Origin: a bacterium
GTDB taxonomy: Bacteria > Spirochaetota > UBA4802 > UBA5550
Length of the DNA stretch: 8,218 bases
NCBI GenBank assembly: GCA_024224995.1
Contig: JAAENB010000658.1
Span: 1 to 8,218 of the forward strand
Direction of reading: 5' to 3'
A program made the translations under genes and the position numbers. Every line of letters begins with the position of its first letter. The first letter of the stretch is position 1. The notes beneath the pieces were generated by a model. That model saw only the letters and a program-made list of their open reading frames with translations, did not search any database and was not told the origin of the DNA. Below, one piece after another: positions 5,389 to 8,218 of this stretch.

Positions 5389-6483
5389 ATGCCAGAGTTT
5401 ATTAAATTTGATCAACTGCCCAGCGAGATACAAAAAAAATGGAAAGAGAAGATATTTGACACATCTGATGTTTCTCTTTCTTATTCACCCGGTGGATTTC
5501 CCTATATTGAAACACTAAAACTGCAAGCTTTTGTGACTGATTTAAGAGTGAAGTTGATGAAAGAAAGTACAAAAAAGAATGCTTTGAACTTGCATAACCC
5601 TATCCATGAATATCAAAAATTAAAATTAATGATAACAGACAAAGTGCCCGATTTTAGTGAAAAACAAAATATTTTAATAATCGCAGACGGGCCTTCAAAG
5701 GATGAAGATTTAGAAGTGATCGGGAAATTTTTTCAGAACAACCCTCTTCTCCGCCGGAAAACACTTATTGTATCTGTTAACCGTATTACCAAAGTACTCA
5801 TGCATCAATATAATATTATCCCTGACGTTGTTGTGGTGACCGATGTTCTTTCAGGTGCTAAGATCATTAAGCGGGATGATGAAATTAGTTTTGATAATGA
5901 TGAAATTATGTTGTTAAAAAATACCTGTCTTGCGGGATTGTTTTATGTTAATTATTTGTATTTTGAAAAATGGCCAGGGCCGTCATTTCTTTTTTTTGAA
6001 CCGGGGAAAACGGATATATACAAAGAATTATTTGCTCCATTTGAAAAAGAGTTGTCCCGGGAAGCAATGACAAAGAGTACTCTTTATTATGGAGCCAATG
6101 TCAGTTCTGCCTGTTTCAGTATTGCAATTAATATACTTTCTGATTCAATAAAAAAAATATTTTTTGTTGGACATGATTTTGGAGCTTCAACAGCGCAGAT
6201 CAGTTCACAAGATGCTTTGTCACCGGATAATTACTCCCTACCGGAGGGCTCTACCATTGTCGTAAATGATGAAGGTTACCTCGCGCTAGTCCCTCATGCC
6301 CTCTACGAAATCTACGATGATCAAACCGAAGCAGCGGTCAACATATTTAAAGAAAACGCGGGAAAATATATTGATTGTATTAATTACAGCAAAGGCAGTT
6401 TTGGCTTTTCGCCCGATGGTGTTGTCATAAAGTCAATTGATACTATTGAGCGACTCCCTGAAGAAAAAGATTTTTCATTTTAG
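5389..6483 (+). CDS. DUF115/MAF-like protein, putative glycan-modification enzyme (364 aa)
   Basis: The C-terminal two thirds match the DUF115 (MAF_flag10) pattern. These are: a strand leading to a nucleotide-binding-like turn, ILIIADGPS (95-103); LIVSVNR (126-131); IPDVVVVTD (144-152); and the helix-strand GANVSSACFSIAINIL...IFFVGHDFG (235-265). In the family, Campylobacter and Helicobacter Maf proteins are implicated in transfer of nonulosonic acids to flagellins; archaeal MptE relatives are pterin pyrophosphokinases. The first is more likely in a bacterium with surface proteins next door, but that is inference. There is no signal peptide, so it is cytoplasmic. The N-terminal 90 residues are helical and not recognised. 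The start is supported by GGGAG at 5378-5382. A fragment of a second copy lies at 3118-3207. It is flanked by two surface lipoprotein genes on the same strand. Confidence 0.82.
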   Translation: MPEFIKFDQLPSEIQKKWKEKIFDTSDVSLSYSPGGFPYIETLKLQAFVTDLRVKLMKESTKKNALNLHNPIHEYQKLKLMITDKVPDFSEKQNILIIADGPSKDEDLEVIGKFFQNNPLLRRKTLIVSVNRITKVLMHQYNIIPDVVVVTDVLSGAKIIKRDDEISFDNDEIMLLKNTCLAGLFYVNYLYFEKWPGPSFLFFEPGKTDIYKELFAPFEKELSREAMTKSTLYYGANVSSACFSIAINILSDSIKKIFFVGHDFGASTAQISSQDALSPDNYSLPEGSTIVVNDEGYLALVPHALYEIYDDQTEAAVNIFKENAGKYIDCINYSKGSFGFSPDGVVIKSIDTIERLPEEKDFSF

Positions 6484-6503
6484 CCTGCCGGAATGGGTCT
6501 TCT
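6484..6503 (+). repeat. Half of the shared 3' hairpin, second arm deleted
   Basis: Directly after the TAG of the DUF115 gene comes CCTGCCGGAAT (6484-6494) joined to GGGTCTTCT (6495-6503). At 5105 the same two words are separated by 22 bases that hold the loop and most of the second arm. The copy here therefore looks like a deletion derivative. An ATTCCGG at about 6523-6530 can still pair weakly with CCGGAAT. Confidence 0.55.
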
Positions 6504-6566
6504 ATGTATATTAAATAGATTTTATTCCGGGGTATGAAAAAGAACTTGTTTTTTTAAAGCAAAGAG

Positions 6567-6588
6567 ATCTCCCAATAAAAATATTGAT
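6567..6588 (+). repeat. Direct repeat, copy 1 of 2 (22 bp)
   Basis: This 22-base stretch (core CCAATAAAAATATTGAT, 6572-6588) matches 6862-6883 at 21 of 22 positions. In the coding frame of the remnant it encodes S-P-N-K-N-I-D. Confidence 0.7.
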
Positions 6589-6861
6589 TTCCAGTTTAAC
6601 ATGCAGGAACCGGAAGGTGAGTTTGCCTATTATCTTTCCATTAAAAATAAAACCTGTGAACTCATTGAGGGCCCCTCTCCAAAACCGGTTTGTGAAATTA
6701 TTACGGATATTTCAACCTGGGAAGATATCGGGGGAAAGTATATTTCTCCCGGTGAAGCCGTAAAAAGCGGCCGGTTATGAACTGGTAATATCAAAAAGAG
6801 TTAATAAAAAAACAAAAAAGACATTTGAGCAAAGAATTTTTTCTGCTCCCATCTTTGTATC

Positions 6862-6883
6862 ATCTGCCAATAAAAATATTGAT
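6862..6883 (+). repeat. Direct repeat, copy 2 of 2 (22 bp)
   Basis: Second copy, 295 bases after the first, with one difference (ATCTG against ATCTC before the shared core). It encodes S-A-N-K-N-I-D in the second frame of the remnant, so both copies are read in the frame that makes sense locally. Confidence 0.7.
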
Positions 6884-6997
6884 GAAATCATGAGGGGTGA
6901 AAAAAAAGTCGAAGAAAGAAAGCTTTAAACTTTATCCTTTCTAATACAACAGGTGTTTCAATCTTCCGGACATACTTATTTATATTCATCCTTTAAA

Positions 6998-7018
6998 AAC
7001 TAATGAGATCTATTAGTT
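6998..7018. promoter_or_regulatory. Dyad upstream of the collar lipoprotein gene
   Basis: AACTAAT (6998-7004) and ATTAGTT (7012-7018) are exact inverted repeats around GAGATCT. The size and symmetry fit a repressor-type operator, about 140 bases before ATG 7158. No convincing promoter could be placed beside it, and AT-rich palindromes of 7 bp arise by chance. The rest of 6929-7157 shows no gene. Confidence 0.3.
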
Positions 7019-7157
7019 CATTACCTCAACCCATTAACAAACCCACCCAGGCGGTTAGTACTTTTTGAGGGAAGTTAAAAAAAGCGTGACAGTTTTATCT
7101 TAAAAAACCTACTTATTATTAGAAGTAAATTTATTAAATTCTAAAGGGGTAATTTCT

Positions 7158-7949
7158 ATGAAAAAAATTCTATGTTTAAGTTTATTGGTGGTAGTGGTTT
7201 TGGCGTTTGTTGGGTGTGAAGCCGGGTTGACGAGTAATGACGGTAATGGTTCGGGATTAGAAGATGGAGCCGGGTTTAGTTTTTCCGATATGTATTCACG
7301 GATGAATGCCCTGGAAGATAAAAATGAAAGACTTAGTGAGGAAATTGAACGGCTCAATAATGGACAGACCAGTACTTCAACTGGTTTAGCCGGAAGAATT
7401 GGTGAGTTAGAAGAGAAAGCGGATAATTTTTCTTTACAAATGTCCCCTGTTGGAACTATTGTTGCGTGGCATAAAAATTTGGCACATACTCCAGCATTGC
7501 CTGAAGGGTGGGTTGAGTGTAATGGTCAGCTTGTTAGTGATGAGGGAAGTGATTATGATGGCCAGAATGTTCCAGATCTTAATAACAATGACATTTTTCT
7601 TAAAGGTTCTTTAGAGTCGGGAAATACCGGGGGTAATAATGGCGGTCATTATCATGGTATGGGCTCCGGGGCCGATCTGAATATTGCTAAAAGCGGTTCC
7701 CATACACATCCGGCAACCCAGTCTTTCGCATATTTAAGAGGATTAAACCCTAATGTTGGAGGAACGGGGCCAGAGGGGTATCTCCATCACAGTCAAACTT
7801 CTAGTATCATGGAATCGGCAACACACTCTCATCCGGGTTCTTCTATTCGTGGACGGATCGGGAATGTTTCATCCGGTTTAGATGGTAATGCAGCGGGAAG
7901 CAATATGCCGAAATATTATTCTGTTGTGTGGATAATGAGGATCAAGTAA
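7158..7949 (+). CDS. Modular surface lipoprotein with phage tail-collar domain (263 aa)
   Basis: A Shine-Dalgarno AAAGGGG (7143-7149) lies 8 bases before the ATG. Residues 1-19 are a signal peptide with relaxed lipobox F-V-G-C20. A CEAGLTSNDGNGS tether follows, then a coiled coil (about 44-90, SRMNALEDKNERLSEEIERL and GLAGRIGELE). Residues about 96-263 are a tail-collar-type domain: SPVGTIVAWH (96-105), LPEGWVECNGQLVS (114-127), NVPDLNNNDIFLKGS (137-151), G/N-rich loops, and three HxH sites (H164-Y-H, H182-T-H-P, H223-S-H-P). The end is SNMPKYYSVVWIMRIK. In phage long tail fibres such as T4 gp12, HxH residues bind metal along the trimer axis; the same is plausible here. It is probably a trimeric membrane-anchored fibre with a binding or adhesion role. 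No other phage structural gene is nearby, so this is a host surface protein using a phage-type head. Confidence 0.9.
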   Translation: MKKILCLSLLVVVVLAFVGCEAGLTSNDGNGSGLEDGAGFSFSDMYSRMNALEDKNERLSEEIERLNNGQTSTSTGLAGRIGELEEKADNFSLQMSPVGTIVAWHKNLAHTPALPEGWVECNGQLVSDEGSDYDGQNVPDLNNNDIFLKGSLESGNTGGNNGGHYHGMGSGADLNIAKSGSHTHPATQSFAYLRGLNPNVGGTGPEGYLHHSQTSSIMESATHSHPGSSIRGRIGNVSSGLDGNAAGSNMPKYYSVVWIMRIK

Positions 7950-7959
7950 TAGTTCTCTG

Positions 7960-7989
7960 CCTGCCGGAGTCCAATGTTGTTCCGGCAGG
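7960..7989 (+). terminator. CCTGCCGGA hairpin terminator of the collar lipoprotein gene
   Basis: CCTGCCGGA (7960-7968) and TCCGGCAGG (7981-7989) form a perfect 9-bp stem with a 12-base loop, followed by ATTTT. It lies 10 bases after the stop codon. The arms are identical to those at 5105-5139, while the loops differ. Confidence 0.7.
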
Positions 7990-8066
7990 ATTTTCCAATA
8001 AATAAGAAACTTGATAGAGACAGGTCTTTTTCTGTCCGGGGGATATTAACCGGAGCCTTTTCTGTT

Positions 8067-8218
8067 CCCGGGGTTAAAAACCCCGGGCTACATAACTACA
8101 CCCCTCCGGGGTGTTTCCGGTATAGGACCGAACCGCCCGCAGGGCATTGGTTGATGCTGACCCAGGACAGAATAGCCCCAGCGGGGCGACGTGTTGTAGC
8201 TCGGGGTTTGGTTCTGAG
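8067..8218. repeat. GC-rich multi-hairpin palindromic element (MITE/REP-like)
   Basis: An imperfect 15-bp terminal inverted repeat joins AAACCCCGGGCTACA (8078-8092) to TGTAGCTCGGGGTTT (8195-8209), 14 of 15 matching, bounding 132 bp. Nested inside are CACCCC-tcc-GGGGTG (8099-8113), GCCC-gca-GGGC (8135-8145) and GCCCC-agc-GGGGC (8175-8187). At the left edge CCCGGGGTT (8067-8075) pairs with AACCCCGGG (8079-8087). Composition is strikingly GC-rich compared with the genes. No ORF is credible. The CCCCGGGCTACA wording resembles abundant non-coding repeats in several environmental phyla (recalled, not searched). It may continue past the window edge. Confidence 0.6.

Larger units (their letters stand above)
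6538..6928 (+). pseudogene. Frameshifted remnant with an SCP2-like sequence
   Basis: Frame one (6538-6780) encodes NIDFQFNMQEPEGEFAYYLS, then IKNKTCELIEGPSPKPVCEI, ITDISTWEDIGGKYISPGEA and a stop. The order FxF...EPEG..YYLxIxNxxCExxEGP...P...I.TD...W.DI..GK...GEA resembles the sterol-carrier SCP2 lipid-binding fold. At a run of five A (6762-6766) the sense shifts by one base to frame two (6767-6928), which reads GYELVISKRVN and ends MRGEKKVEERKL. Neither frame has a good start with a ribosome-binding site: frame one follows a TGA at 6535, and its first ATG is at 6601. The upstream part of the gene appears lost. Both pieces look coding by composition. The SCP2 reading is tentative and based on pattern only; the second piece is longer than an SCP2 end would need. 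Confidence 0.55.

Noticed and set aside
4341..7949. A prophage or tailocin, because of the collar domain
   Set aside because: No capsid, baseplate, terminase, lysis or integrase gene is present, and both fibre-like proteins carry lipoprotein signals, so a host surface role fits better within this window.
1..8218. CRISPR array, tRNA or rRNA gene
   Set aside because: No regularly spaced direct repeats, no cloverleaf with a TTCGA-type loop and CCA end, and no rRNA-like conserved stretch was seen.

Overview
The window is an AT-rich accessory region of a bacterial chromosome. Two secreted lipoproteins have relaxed lipoboxes (F-V-G-C and F-M-G-C), and a DUF115/MAF-type protein lies between them. 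Phage-type tail-collar domains are carried on lipoproteins. Together these suggest an environmental Gram-negative bacterium, possibly a spirochaete. That assignment is inference and weak; no rRNA, tRNA or housekeeping marker is present.

Layout. (1) 1-355, minus: the N-terminal part of a four-cysteine zinc-ribbon protein that runs off the left edge. (2) 356-1061: a cluster of hairpins, then a small unknown gene (749-1006, plus) with a very strong ribosome-binding site and a near-perfect terminator. (3) 1201-3060, minus: a two-gene operon of an ankyrin-repeat/DUF1963 fusion protein followed 5 bases later by a 139-residue protein. This pairing resembles immunity-protein operons of toxin systems, but no toxin is visible. 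(4) 3118-3953: a gene graveyard. It holds a short remnant of a DUF115 gene, a small ORF with an apparent -1 frameshift at a slippery A7 tract, the C-terminal end of a minus-strand protein with a GHxH motif, and the C-terminal end of a tail-collar protein. (5) 4341-5090: an intact lipoprotein with coiled coil and an unrecognised C-terminal domain. (6) 5389-6483: an intact DUF115/MAF-like protein. (7) 6538-6928: a frameshifted remnant with an SCP2-like sequence. (8) 7158-7949: an intact lipoprotein with the same N-terminal module as (5) but a tail-collar C-terminal domain. (9) 8067-8218: a GC-rich, multi-hairpin palindromic element with imperfect 15-bp terminal inverted repeats.

How it fits together. 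The intact order DUF115 gene, gap, collar lipoprotein (5389-7949) is echoed on the left by a DUF115 remnant (3118-3207), a gap and a collar remnant (3817-3953). This suggests that a unit was duplicated and the left copy decayed. The two intact lipoproteins share signal peptide, linker and coiled coil but have unrelated C-terminal domains, as expected of a modular surface-protein family that diversifies by swapping its distal domain. Two of the three intact plus-strand genes from 4341 on end in the same CCTGCCGGA/TCCGGCAGG hairpin, and the third keeps one arm of it. The main signal of the window is therefore a possible duplicating, domain-swapping surface lipoprotein locus linked to a putative glycan-modifying DUF115 protein.
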